A DNA stretch of 64,000 nt, from contig CAXIPT010000008.1 in NCBI GenBank assembly GCA_964030475.1, positions 2,356,141-2,420,140 of the forward strand. Direction: 5' to 3'. The position numbers were made by a program, and so were the translations under genes. The DNA is from Tethya wilhelma (taxonomy: Eukaryota > Porifera > Demospongiae > Tethyida > Tethyidae). Shown here piece by piece: positions 17,201 to 28,255 of the stretch (positions are counted from its first letter, which is position 1; each line of letters starts with the position of its first letter). The notes below the pieces were generated by a model, which had not been told where the DNA came from, did not search any database, and saw only the letters and a list, made by a program, of their open reading frames with translations.

Positions 17201-20200
17201 TTAGAAGTTCAAGACTCCAGATGCCGGGAGGTCAATCAGCTGCCAGACAACAAATGAAGCACAGTAAACTAATTAGAAGGTTTGTTTTGATAAGGAATTT
17301 TGCGTAATTTGCCTACAATGTCATTTAAAGCTAGGTATATCTATAACAAAGTAACAGTAGAAAACCAACAAAAAAACTACATGATTTCTACATTTTTATG
17401 TACATGTATTTCTTTCTAGACTGAAGCGTCCAAGTCATGTGACTCGATCTGGTCCTGAGTTACGTCGCAAGCCATCACGAGGAACTAACATCAACCCTTT
17501 CACTCCAGTTGACTATCAGCGCCGTGTCAAGAGTCACAAGACATCCAGCAGTGTAGAGATGGGTGGAAACATGATTGGTGGTGTTACTTCCACACCTCTC
17601 ATGGAAGTAGCTGAAGCAAAGCCACAGAAAGTTAGTTATCAACATTAGAAGTAATGGAATTGAAGTATATTTAGTTGCATTTGATGCAGAAGCTTGCACT
17701 CAGAGAGAGCAACATATCAAGATACAAGGAGGAGTTTCATGAAGTGTGTGTCATAGGGTCTGGATCCTTTGGAACTGTGTACAAGTGTATTAATCGTTTG
17801 GATGGATGTGTGTATGCCTTGAAGAGGTCACACAAACCTGTAGCTGGCTCTCCTGATGAGTATGTGAAACATTTGCTCAAAAAGTGATCATAAGTTTCTA
17901 TTATTTTTGTTTTCAGGGCTGCTGCTCTAAGAGAAGTATGTGCTCATGCTGTTCTTGGCTCTCATGCTCACTTAGTAAGATACTACTCTGCCTGGGCAGA
18001 AGACAATCACATGCTCATACAAAATGAGTATTGTAATGGTCAGTTTGGTTCATTTCTGTTTTGTCTGTGTTGAAAATCTTACTAGTGAAGGTTTGAATAG
18101 TTTTCATATTGTGCCCCAGCAGTACTATGAGCACAAGCTTTATCTACTTGCAAGTTCTTGTTCCATACTATAGAGCTACTGTATATTAAATTTGTTTGAT
18201 GTTTTGTTGTTGAGTTGAACCCCAACTCCTTCCTTCTACGCAGGTGGTAATCTATCCTCAAGAATATCTCAAAACAAGAATGAAGGGAAAACATTCTCAG
18301 AGCTGGAGCTAAGAACCCTAATTCACCATGTCTTACTAGTAAGTTGTGTGACATTGTGTGCAATTATCTGTAGCCTAGATGTCTTGCTATCAAAAATTTA
18401 ATCCTTCCTGTGTACCTGCACCAATGCTATTACTGTGTGCAATTGTATGTCTACCATTAGCTTGATCTTTATTATGTTCATATAGTTAAATTACTGTTTT
18501 GAATTGCATAGGAATTTTGCTTTGAGAACATGTTTATTCATGTTACCCTATTGAGCTGTACACGAACTTTAGTCCTAACTTGTAATTACAAGTGTATGGG
18601 ATGAGCTTAGCTCTGTAGCTGAAGCAGTGTTTGTGACTGAAGGACTTATGTATACACCATGTTGTACCCATCAACAATTGCAAACTCAACTTGCCCAGGG
18701 TTCATCCAGTGGGGTAGAGAGGGAGGTTTCCTCTCCGAACTAGCTTACTTACTCCCTGAAATTAATTCTAGGCTTGGTCAAAAATATAATAGATTGCAAT
18801 GAAGTAGTATTGACTGCCTACGACACTTTAGTCTTGTGCCCAGACCCCTCCCTCACACATGCAGAGATAAATGGGAGCTGGTAAAATACAACACATTTCT
18901 TGGTTCAGGGAAAGGAATTTGAGCATTCTAACTAACCGCAGGTAGGGCGAGGTTAGGCCAATCAGACTATAGTTCTTCACCTCACACATGAGAATTCAAG
19001 ACTTCATTGTTCAGTTTTATGTGAATTGCTGACCCAAGAAATAGTAGACCCTATTCCTTGGAGAGAGGTGAGGTCTCGGCATGATACTAGCGGCACTTCC
19101 TTTCTTTCCACACTGTAATGGGTGTGGACTCTAGAAGTGGGTATCCCCCCATACTCCAATTATGATTCCTGTTTGATTCCTGTTATTATTTGTCAGTGGT
19201 AACTGGTCACCATATGTTTCCATCTTCAACTGAGCCTGGTGCCTTCTGGGCAGTTGGTTTGGTTCAGTAAGGATATCTTAATTATGATTGTTCTTCCTTT
19301 GCATTGTAATTACAGGGCCTGCAATATATTCACTCAATGGCCCTGGTTCATCTTGACATCAAACCCGACAACATATTCATATCAGTGCAAGAGCCACAGC
19401 TTGCTAGTGCTATGGCTGTTATTTCTGAAGAGATGCAAGCAGATTCCACAAGGGATCAGAAGTTGCTCTACAAGATAGGTATGGAATTATACTTTGTCAA
19501 AGCACATATCATGAGACTGTTGCATTTGGGAGTTGCGTAAGCAATGACCATGTGACTAATTATTTGAAAATTTTAAACTTCAAGTACATCCACGTTAAAT
19601 GTACATGCTTTCAAGTCCTCTTCTGTAAATGTACCTCCTTTCACATGCACATGTAGCTGTACTCTTAAGTATCTTAATTACATGTACAAAGTGTACACGT
19701 ACATGTAATTAAACTGTGGACGGTGTTACTCACAAGTTGATAGTGGAAATCATTGAGTACGAACATGTGTTGTGAAATACCATGTGTGAAATGTGTGCAC
19801 ACTGTAGGCGATATGGGCCATGTGACATCAGTGAGAGACCCTCATGTTGAAGAAGGTGACTGTAGATTTCTACCTAGAGAAATCTTGCAAGAGGTACGTA
19901 CACATACTACCTGTATGCAAAGGTTAAGATCATTGTGTTGCATCCTGCATCCTTTGGCTCATATCCATGTAGAACTTTACCAACTTACCAAAAGCTGACA
20001 TATTTGCACTCGGATTGACCTCATTTGGTGCTGTAAGTCTTTGTGTTTTCTTCATACTGAAGTAAATAATTGATTGTGTGTGTGTCATCATAGGGAAGCT
20101 CCTCTGACTTGCCCAAGAATGGTAAAGATTGGCACACCATCAGGTTAGTACTACTGGTCTCATCAGCACAATGTCATAGTACTGAGTGTACATGTGCTCT

Positions 20201-21117
20201 CAACTTTCTTGCAGGGATGGATGCTTACCTAAACTGAGCAACTGTTCAGAGTCTCTTAATCAGCTGCTTCTGGTATGTTGCTAATTGTTTCATCCATTTT
20301 CCATATTATATTATGTCTTTGTCCAACAGCTAATGGTTCACCCTGATCCTAATAAGAGACCAACAGCTACTGAGCTACTGGCTCAGCAAATTGTGTGTCC
20401 AACTGCTCAAAAATCAAAAGTAAGTACATCCATGGTAGATTGGGGACAATATGCATTTGGTATGATGAATGTAGCCATTCATATGTAGTACTACTGTTCG
20501 TTTCTTAAGTAAGTATGAAAACAATATGTTGGTGATTCAGACATGTGCAGAACTAGAGCCGTGTGTGTGATGTGTGGGCTATTTCTACACTACAAGTGTA
20601 GGTACAACTGTTGTACATTGACATATTCTTGTCATAGGTCTAAAGAAAGACGTGTTCATAAGAGGCTGTCATGTCCACATGTTCCCATGTGAATGTGCTA
20701 CACATGTGCTCTAAGAGTGTGAATGCTGGTACAAGCAAGCAACATGCCACACATGATAATGTATTAGCACATCAGTAACATTTTGACATGACAGTTCTTA
20801 GCAAAGTTGTGCGATGTCTGTTTCTTGTGGATTTACTTTTAGTACATAGTGAAAATAATGTACCAACATGGATTTGGCTTGCTTTTCATGTAGGCTCAGC
20901 TTTGTAAGGAACTGAATGAGGAGAAGTTTAAGAATGAAATGTTGACAAGGTATGGTTGACATTATAATTGTGATTCTACTAATTTTATATTATGCTATTG
21001 CATTGGTTTTGCTGATGTAGGGAATTAATAGTGGCTCGACAGCAAACCCACGCTCCAGTTCATGATAAGCGACTTCTAGCTGGAACTAAGTTAAATAGGA
21101 GTATGAGTATTGCCTAA
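14205..21117 (+). CDS. WEE1: WEE1 kinase, inhibitor of mitotic CDK
   Basis: Nuclear kinase that delays mitosis by phosphorylating the CDK1 inhibitory tyrosine. Fourteen exons join in frame to about 641 residues, close to vertebrate WEE1: 14205-14435, 16843-17279, 17420-17630, 17690-17859, 17917-18038, 18244-18338, 19316-19478, 19808-19893, 19973-20032, 20094-20143, 20215-20272, 20330-20419, 20894-20949, 21021-21117. The N-terminal third is Ser/Thr-Pro rich ([17 protein letters not shown]), as expected for a CDK-regulated region. The kinase has the [11 protein letters not shown] loop, [20 protein letters not shown] in place of HRD and GDMGHVTS in place of DFG; the last two are WEE1 hallmarks. 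The C-terminus ends KLNRSMSIA. Exon 2 has two possible acceptors six bases apart (after 16842 or 16848); both keep frame. Intron 1 is 2.4 kb and repeat-rich. Confidence 0.95.
15161..15374. mobile_element. MITE with about 43-base near-perfect inverted ends
   Basis: Left AATACCGTATAGCGGGAAAT, then TTTCGTGGGGGAAAATTTTT; the right end is the exact inverse through CTATACGGTATT. The interior repeats TTCCCC and CGCAAAAATTTT blocks. It lies in WEE1 intron 1. Confidence 0.9.
16376..16404. repeat. Perfect 13-base hairpin
   Basis: CCTCTGCACGTGC, loop TAC, GCACGTGCAGAGG. It terminates a 240-base stretch unlike its surroundings, possibly the end of a mobile element. Confidence 0.75.
18339..19315. other. 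Intron of WEE1, 977 bases
   Basis: No exon or clear repeat boundary seen. It separates the LIHHVLL exon from the GLQYIHSM exon of the kinase. Confidence 0.6.
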
Positions 21118-21523
21118 TTATTGGACTAGTGAAGTTTTGTTTTTTGTTAAGACGTTTGGTTTTGTGTATAAGTAATAACGTTGTGTACTTGAGTTATAAG
21201 CTTATCCTTATCTGTGACTGTACAATGTAGCTGTGAGAGGCATGCATGGTTTGATCAGGGCCTGAAGTGTCATAATGATTGTGTGAGTATGGCAAAAATA
21301 AGTTCTTGAGAAATCAGAGCATTATCTAACCTACAAGAGTAAAGATATGGATCAGACAGAGAGTCAAAATTTCAACGGAATGTTTGTGATCTAAATCACC
21401 AATAGTGAACCTTAGGCAAGCTATTAAGTATTTTTAGGAACTTCTGCGCATGCGTACGCGCGTCCATCTGTTGACACACGTACACCTCGGGCATGCATAT
21501 GATTACGCATTGACAATACTGAG

Positions 21524-21530
21524 TATAAAA
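21524..21530 (+). promoter_or_regulatory. TATA box of the MPEG1 gene
   Basis: TATAAAA sits 63 bases upstream of the MPEG1 start codon, so transcription would begin near 21555. No comparably placed TATA box was noted for the other genes here. A CpG-containing block (GCGCATGCGTACGCGCG) lies about 75 bases further upstream. Confidence 0.7.
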
Positions 21531-21592
21531 GGTTTGCGTTATACTCGTACTGAATACTTGTTGAAGCAGTACAAACTCTGCAACTTACAAAG

Positions 21593-23761
21593 ATGAATTT
21601 TGTTGCTATTTTAGTCTTAGCAAGTGTAGTGCTTGCAGATTATGAAATTGACCCTGACCTAGCTAAGCAGTATGTAATCATTCGAGCTCCTGATCCACCA
21701 AAGCCTCCTCCTCATCACTACCAACCATCACCTGCTTTTCAGTTTCAACAGCAGCAGCAGCAGCAACAGCAAGAGTTGCAGTACAGTATTGGTGACATAC
21801 GAAACTGCCCAAGTGCAAAAGGTTATGATGAAAGTATTCCACTTAATCGAATGGATGTGCTCCCAGGTCTTGGGTTTGACAATCTCCGGAATGTTGATAT
21901 GGGTCAGGTCTATCAGTACAATTATTCTACTTGTCGAGTTACCAACGACGGAAAATTTCTGATTCCTGACCAGACATTTGTTGTGCCCTTACAACAGACT
22001 CAGTTAAGACTCTTCGCTGATTATTTTGATCACTGGGACAATTTTACATCCCTGACTGCTGGCTCTATCAATAGAGGCATCGATACAGAAATATTAGGAT
22101 TGGAATCTTTAAATGGCAAATATTCCAAAGAGTACCAAGATGTAAAGTATCACCAGGTTAAGGAAAAAGCAAAAACTACAAGAGTTTATATGCGAAATAC
22201 TGTGTATGAAGTAAAACTGAATCCTGATGCTCAACTTAGCCCTGCATTTAAGTCAAGGATTTACCAAATTGCGTCTAGCCTACATAATAACAACACTGAT
22301 TTGGCAGAACATCACGCAGAGTTACTCATCCGAGACTATGGAACTCACTTCATTACATCAATTGATGCTGGTGCAGTGTTTGCCAAGACGGACCAAATTG
22401 CAGAAGAGTATGCAGATGGTATGGACAAAACAAGATTAAGTAACGCTGCCAGTTCAAACTTCCCTCTCTTTAAGCTCTTCAACCAGTCATTTAATTTAGG
22501 TATATCAAAGATGAATGAGGGTGATGCTGATGATTACAACAACAATCGCAAAGCAACAACAATTTTCACCATCGGTGGGCCGCCAATTACCCCGGATTTG
22601 AATCTTACAGCCTGGCAGTTTGGAGTGATTGACAAGATTGCTGCGATAGACAGAAGAGGTGACCCTCTCTATTATGCCATCACTCCAACCGCTTTTCCAC
22701 TACTAAATGATTCTACACTAATGATTATTGTTGATTTAGTTCGAAATGCATTCAGAAATTACTATGAATATAATGAGCGACAAGGATGCATGGATCCCAG
22801 ATCTCGAAACTTTGACTATCAAGCCAATGTTGATGGTAAGAACTGCAATGTAACTGCTTCTACAACTGGATTGTCATTTGGAGGTGTCTACCAAATGTGC
22901 AGTGGGAAATTTAGTACAAGATGTTCTATTAATCCTCGCACGGGATGGTACTCCTGTCCAACTGGATATACAACAGTGAATATAGCCAATGGCACAGAAG
23001 GTCCTAAAGGTGATTACGGTTCAGAATACAAAGCGTATTGGTGTGCGGCACATGACATCAGCAACACCAATAAAGGTTATCTCTTTGGTGGATTCTACAG
23101 TCCAACAAATAACAACCCACTAACTGGATCTCAGTCATGTCCTCCTTACTACAGCGGGCTCTCTTTCTTGAAAGAAGTTACAATTTGCATCAGTAACAAC
23201 TATGAACAAGCAAAGTCACAGGCAGTTCCATTTGCTGGATTTTACAGTTGCAACGTAGGGAATCCATTAGCAGCACCACTTGCTACAATCCAAAACGAAA
23301 AAGACTGGCCTCAAACATGTCCTACTGGTTATGTACACCATCCTCTAGCTATTGAGAAAGGCTGTGAGGTGAACCTTTGCTTACTATCTGATGCCTTTAG
23401 TTCCAACACTCTCCACCCACCAAAACGACCACCATTTGGAAAGCAATTATCATCCAACGAAGTTCCTCTTGTAGTTGGGTCACGCAGTCGAGTCATTATT
23501 AGAGATGTTGAAGGTCAGTGGTCTGCGGTAAAAGTAGACTCAGCTGAAGCAAAGGATTTCTTTAGATCATTTGATGTGGATGTCTACAATGCCATGAAGC
23601 AAAGTGTGTCTGGAGCATCCTTCATTGCCATAGTATCACTAGTTGTCTCGTTATTTGTAACTGTTGTTGTTACTACCCTGATAGTGCTTGGTATAGCACA
23701 ATTGGTACGACAGCATCTTCGCAAAAAGAAAAACAAAAGCAAATACAAGGAAATGAAGTAA
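21593..23761 (+). CDS. MPEG1: Perforin-2 / macrophage-expressed gene 1, intronless
   Basis: Membrane-anchored pore-forming immune effector of phagocytes, 722 residues in one exon. Residues 1-16 form a signal peptide. A Pro-rich linker with nine glutamines (52-60) follows; I do not know it from other family members. The MACPF domain spans about 75-370 and includes the family phrase LGFDNLRNVDMG and the MACPF signature YGTHF near residue 248. The Cys-rich P2/MABP-like region (about 400-630) includes SFGGVYQMC, LFGGFYSP and PFAGFYSC, as in MPEG1. A membrane helix lies at about 678-708, followed by a short basic tail (RKKKNKSKYK). Length and order match animal MPEG1 (about 700). It has its own TATA box, 476 bases after the WEE1 stop. 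Confidence 0.96.
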   Translation: MNFVAILVLASVVLADYEIDPDLAKQYVIIRAPDPPKPPPHHYQPSPAFQFQQQQQQQQQELQYSIGDIRNCPSAKGYDESIPLNRMDVLPGLGFDNLRNVDMGQVYQYNYSTCRVTNDGKFLIPDQTFVVPLQQTQLRLFADYFDHWDNFTSLTAGSINRGIDTEILGLESLNGKYSKEYQDVKYHQVKEKAKTTRVYMRNTVYEVKLNPDAQLSPAFKSRIYQIASSLHNNNTDLAEHHAELLIRDYGTHFITSIDAGAVFAKTDQIAEEYADGMDKTRLSNAASSNFPLFKLFNQSFNLGISKMNEGDADDYNNNRKATTIFTIGGPPITPDLNLTAWQFGVIDKIAAIDRRGDPLYYAITPTAFPLLNDSTLMIIVDLVRNAFRNYYEYNERQGCMDPRSRNFDYQANVDGKNCNVTASTTGLSFGGVYQMCSGKFSTRCSINPRTGWYSCPTGYTTVNIANGTEGPKGDYGSEYKAYWCAAHDISNTNKGYLFGGFYSPTNNNPLTGSQSCPPYYSGLSFLKEVTICISNNYEQAKSQAVPFAGFYSCNVGNPLAAPLATIQNEKDWPQTCPTGYVHHPLAIEKGCEVNLCLLSDAFSSNTLHPPKRPPFGKQLSSNEVPLVVGSRSRVIIRDVEGQWSAVKVDSAEAKDFFRSFDVDVYNAMKQSVSGASFIAIVSLVVSLFVTVVVTTLIVLGIAQLVRQHLRKKKNKSKYKEMK

Positions 23762-24034
23762 AACAATGCATTCCATTATTATACTAGTCCTAATCATAAC
23801 TTGAAGTTAGATCCTTTCCAAAATATTCTTCTGTACTATCACACACAACCATTCAATTTGTATTCAGTCTTGTCAGTATAATTATATATATGGCAGTGAA
23901 TAGAAGTAACTGTTACTCTTTTTTGCTTTGTGACTCTACACATCAATTACGTATACACTGAATTGGGTTTTGATTTCAGCTGTTACTCCAGATTATCAGT
24001 ACAATTCATATAATTATTATTCAGCTTATTGAGT

Positions 24035-24040
24035 AATAAA
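24035..24040 (+). terminator. Possible polyadenylation signal for MPEG1
   Basis: AATAAA lies 274 bases after the MPEG1 stop, within the 565-base convergent gap to HSPA12. The rest of the gap is AT-rich and featureless. Confidence 0.45.
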
Positions 24041-24326
24041 ACTATGACATTTTAATAATTATTACAAATCAAAACACACACCAATACAATCTTTGCAACA
24101 ATTTAAACTATTTTATACAATTAGTACATAATTATGAATGTCAACACAGTCAGTTACAAACACAACACTAGACTAACAATAATTAGCTCAGTCTGTTTAA
24201 CTTTGAAAGTAAACTATAATAAAATCTTACAACACTCAATAATTATTATTATCGAAACAATCCATATTATAGAGTCAAACCACTACTACGTATAATTATA
24301 ATAATATAGCAATTTAAGAGTCAAAA

Positions 24327-27300
24327 TTAATGTCGACCAGAGAGAAAGTCAACGATGGTTTGAAATTCTTTCTGGGAAGTACAATCGTATCCTCTTACTT
24401 GAATTTCAGTGTGGCTAAAATCAAACTTAAGCTTAACTTCACGAGATTTGTCTCCAGTTTGGATTGGCATTTTAACTGTAAGATCGCCAATTTTCTCAAT
24501 GTCACGTAGTGGCTTACCACCAGGACTAAGGCTGTAAAATGGGTCGCGAATGGTGGATCGATATATTGGAAAATACATCTCGGATTGGTTGTGTACTGTG
24601 GGCCAATAGCTGGCTGTAAGGACTTCTTTAACCGTAACTTCATCCCCGACTTGAACAAATGGAACAAACAGATGCTTACACTTCTTTTTCGGAGGATCGT
24701 CATCATTCATACAGCTATAGCGTTCATCGTGATGATAGGTACCATCAAAGTCAGCCCTACAATCTGTACCATAGGTGGCATCAGTGAGTCGTGTTTGAAC
24801 AAGGTCAGGATGTTTACGAAACAGGACTGCTCCTTGAACTACAGCAGTGATGTATTCATTGGTTGGACGGTAGAAATTGCAATTCCACGTGATTGACCTA
24901 GAGCCCCGGATTTTAGCCTCCAATATCTCAATTAGATAAGCACACCCACCAAAGCCACCCACAAAGAAGACAGTATCAACTGTGTGGCCAGATATATTCA
25001 GCTGGGCTAGACAATCTCCAAGGCTTTTCTCTATGGCTTTCACAGAATCTGCAAAGAAATCCTTCATTTTAGAGTACGAGATGATAAGCTGATTTCCACT
25101 TACTCGAACCCTTGGGTCACCTAGACGTCGGACACACTCTTCCAAGCCTTCTTCAGTGTACTCTTTCATGAACTGATACTTCAGTTCAATGACTGCTTCA
25201 TCAGATGCTGATTGCTTACTGGCAGGTTTTTCGCCAAATGATCTCTTTTGTGCTTCAAATGTTTCGTAAATCATCTGGTCTAACTCAGCTACACGCTTCA
25301 TTTTCAGATTATGACTTTTGCTGAGAAATCGATTGAAATTTTTGTCCTTCAAAAGTTCATTTGAGAGAAAATTCTTAAACCTTTCATTAACATCTGTACC
25401 ACCACCATGTACTGCATCACCACTTGGGGGCAAGATAACACCGATCCCTCCAGAGTGTGGATCTATTTTGTGTGCTGTAATATCGGTAGTTCCACCACCA
25501 ATATCAACCACCATGTAGCACTTTGTACGAGCTGCTGCATTGCCAAACGTTTTCGCATGCTGCCTACAAAACAATGCTGCAGCTTCTGGCTCAAGTGCAA
25601 GTGAAAGCTTCTCAGGATAGGTGCTTTGTACAGGGATCTCAACGGGCCTATTCAACACTTGATAACCAGACCTTTCAACAGGTGTCAGCTTACGAATTGG
25701 ATCAACAGTGGAAGCTATTCCTGCCTGTTGTGTGGGATGGCATGGGTGTAAAAAATTAATTATCATTCAGTAAACCAATACAGAATAGTATATATGGGAA
25801 TATATTCGTGGATATTAATTAGCCTTGATCCCAGGCACTCTCTCCACAAATTTATCTGTATATGTATATATGCATGCACATACCCACAAAATTTGAAAGT
25901 GAGAGAGCCTGCACGGTATGTCAAATCATGTTTAACTTAATGACATTGCCCGTGGAGAAAGTTTATTTTTCTACGCACTAAATCATTTATGTGCATGATC
26001 TTGCATACCATGGAGGCTCTGCAGTTTCCTATTTTTCAGGCTGCATAATATTAAATTTTGCTGGAGAAAGCCTGGGAATGAGCATATATATTAATTTAAA
26101 AAATCAGTGTACGTAGTACTTTAGCGCAAAATAAAAATCATGTTTTCACAGAAAAAAATTGCCAAGTTTCTTGCTATGCAGTGAATACTATGACTACCGT
26201 ATAGCTAGAAATTTTCAAGGAATAAAATTTTCGCGGAAAGGAGATTGCCAAACTTTTCGTGATTTTATATTTTCGAGGATCGAGCAGCCTCACCCATATA
26301 TTGCAATACAGTCACAAAATTTTCGCGAGTAAAATTTTCACTGATTGCTGACAATCCACAATAACAGCGAAATTTATACTCCTTGAAAATTTCTAGCTAC
26401 AGTATAGTGAATATCACACAAGTTTAAGGCAAAGGTAAAAATTAATAATTATTGGGGCAAGCCGGAGCAAGCCCCTCACTAGTGTGTTCAACAGCGAAAT
26501 TTTCTATATGTTGTATGTTATAATTATGTTATATTTGTCTGGGGCCTTTCCACTATTTAAATGTAGGTTATGTTTATGACAATCATTGCCTGTGCATCTC
26601 AATCTGCAGCACATACGCGTACGTCCATGTGTTCCAGCATCGTGATCTTGCACTTCAATCATGCAGAGAGAAACTTGATCTGTGGTGACTGAGAAAGAAA
26701 GCCACTGCTTGAGCTGAAAAGAGAGTAAACTTAAATGCTCACCAAGTTAGTGCCCTTTAGTTATAGCCTCGGAACTGAGCCATGCAATGACTGGAGAGAC
26801 CACAACCAGAGGGCTGAAAACTACCAAAAGAGAGCATAGCTGAGTAGAGGAAAGCAAAGAAAAACAACAGGTAGTACTGCTGACTCCTATACTAGCACAT
26901 ACACCTATCTGTCAGTTCTTGAACAACTAGCAATTCAGTGGATCATGCTGCTCAGTCATGCTGTATACATTTTCAAGTACACTTTAGTCCATTTGTCCCA
27001 CATCAGGCTTGGTTAATATTCAGCTTTCATTTTTATGAGTGTTGTATAGTTGAAGTAACGTTAACATCAATTATTGATAAACTTTAATTGTTTGCTACAT
27101 AGCAATAATAACGGCTCGCCCCTTTGATGTTCAACGTCGTCACTAGTAATTATACTAGACTAAGACTAAGTGTGCCTGGAGAAACATTCTTGGATAATAT
27201 TGGAAAGTGACTGTTACAGTAACTATATATGATATGTATATATAAGATATATATTATATATATAGTTGATAGAGTACGGACGCTATTATCATACCTTGTA

Positions 27301-28011
27301 GGCGGCTTGTCTCATCATTTGCTTCCCGCTTGTTTTCCATAAAGCAGGAACTGTAATCACCCAATGAAAGTCAGATGGCTTGGGATTCCTAGGATCTTTC
27401 AAAAACTCAGCAGTAAACAGCCTCTCCTTAATGTACTTAAGCATCATTGCTATCACTTCCATGATAAAATACTCCTTTCCATTTGATGATTTTACAGTTG
27501 TCTTCCATGACACACTCTGTGTAATGCAATATATACATGTATGGAGAGTAATATTAAACTTCATTGTGGCTGGAGAAGTGTTGGGTGAATAGAGGGAATT
27601 AAGAATCAGAGAAAGAGGATGGTCTAATGTTCAGTAATATCATATGATCATCTGCTGACTTACCGAATCATGATGTAGCTGCATTTTGATGTGTTGAAAT
27701 AGCCCATGGCCAGACAATTGCTTGGAATACTCGCTGAGAGCCCTTTTCCCGAAGCCCAATATAATATTATCTTCTCCATTCTCTTTTATGAGAATAGCAG
27801 ATGGCACGCGAAATTCTTGACCATCCAATTTCACTTTCACCACTTCTCGATCTTTCACATCAGATCCAGCAGTAGACTTAAAGCAATATGCAAGAGAACA
27901 TGCTGTTGTGCCAAAATCAATGGCTGCAATGTTAACATCACCATCCACAGAACGGATGTGTGCCGCGCTTTCTTTAGTTGGAAGAGTTACTCCATTTTTA
28001 TAGGTGCTCAT
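24327..28011 (-). CDS. HSPA12: HSPA12-type Hsp70-related ATPase
   Basis: Three exons (27664-28011, 27295-27516, 24327-25724) join in frame to 655 residues, close to vertebrate HSPA12A/B (about 680). Actin/Hsp70-fold nucleotide sites are visible: phosphate-1 AAIDFGTTACSLAY in exon 1, phosphate-2 VVDIGGGTTDITAHK early in exon 3, and an adenosine-site motif FFVGGFGGCAYLIE in the last third. The usual Hsp70 substrate-binding domain and EEVD end are absent, as in HSPA12. The family is cytosolic; its clients are poorly defined and some members are linked to innate signalling. The start at 28011 faces the gene at 28256 across 244 bases. Confidence 0.93.
25820..26083. mobile_element. Longer fold-back element of the TAGCCTCGTTCCCAGG family
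   Basis: Left TAGCCTTGATCCCAGGCACTC, right CTGGAGAAAGCCTGGGAATGAGCA, inverse of each other with mismatches. The 200-base interior is AT-rich. Confidence 0.5.
26195..26404. mobile_element. MITE, TACCGTATAGCTAGAAATTTTC family, copy 1
   Basis: Left TACCGTATAGCTAGAAATTT, then TCAAGGA; right TCCTTGAAAATTTCTAGCTAC-AGTA, the inverse. It is close in sequence to 62665-62843, in opposite orientation. Confidence 0.85.
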
Positions 28012-28255
28012 GGTTTCGCTGAAAACTGTAGATCCGAGTAATTGGTGATAGCTTTAGTAAAAAAATTCAACTGCAAGTAGCCAAGGCAGTCTGCACGTTG
28101 GGTTGTTCCAATCCGTCGCTTAAATATGCGGCGACTAGCCTTCGAAGTTCGCGTGGGTGTTGTGACGTCATAACTTTGAATTTCTATATAATCTAGAGTC
28201 GTCTATTGATATCATGATCAGGCACAGACTGAGTGTGAATTTGCAACTGCATACA
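28012..28255. promoter_or_regulatory. Shared upstream region of HSPA12 and the MIEAP-like gene
   Basis: 244 bases separate the two divergent start codons. The region is richer in CpG than its surroundings (GTCGCTTAAATATGCGGCG). No TATA box is obvious. A bidirectional promoter is inferred from the spacing only. Confidence 0.5.

Larger units (their letters stand above)
25725..27294. other. Large intron of HSPA12
   Basis: Contains a fold-back element (25820-26083), a MITE (26195-26404) and an AT repeat near 27230-27262. Nothing coding is supported. Confidence 0.7.

Noticed and set aside
24395..25759. Several ORFs on both strands inside HSPA12 exon 3
   Set aside because: Shadow frames of the HSPA12 coding sequence.
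26450..27120. Possible element bounded by GGGGCAAGCCGGAGCAAGCCCC and GGCTCGCCCC
   Set aside because: The ends pair only weakly and no second copy is in the window.
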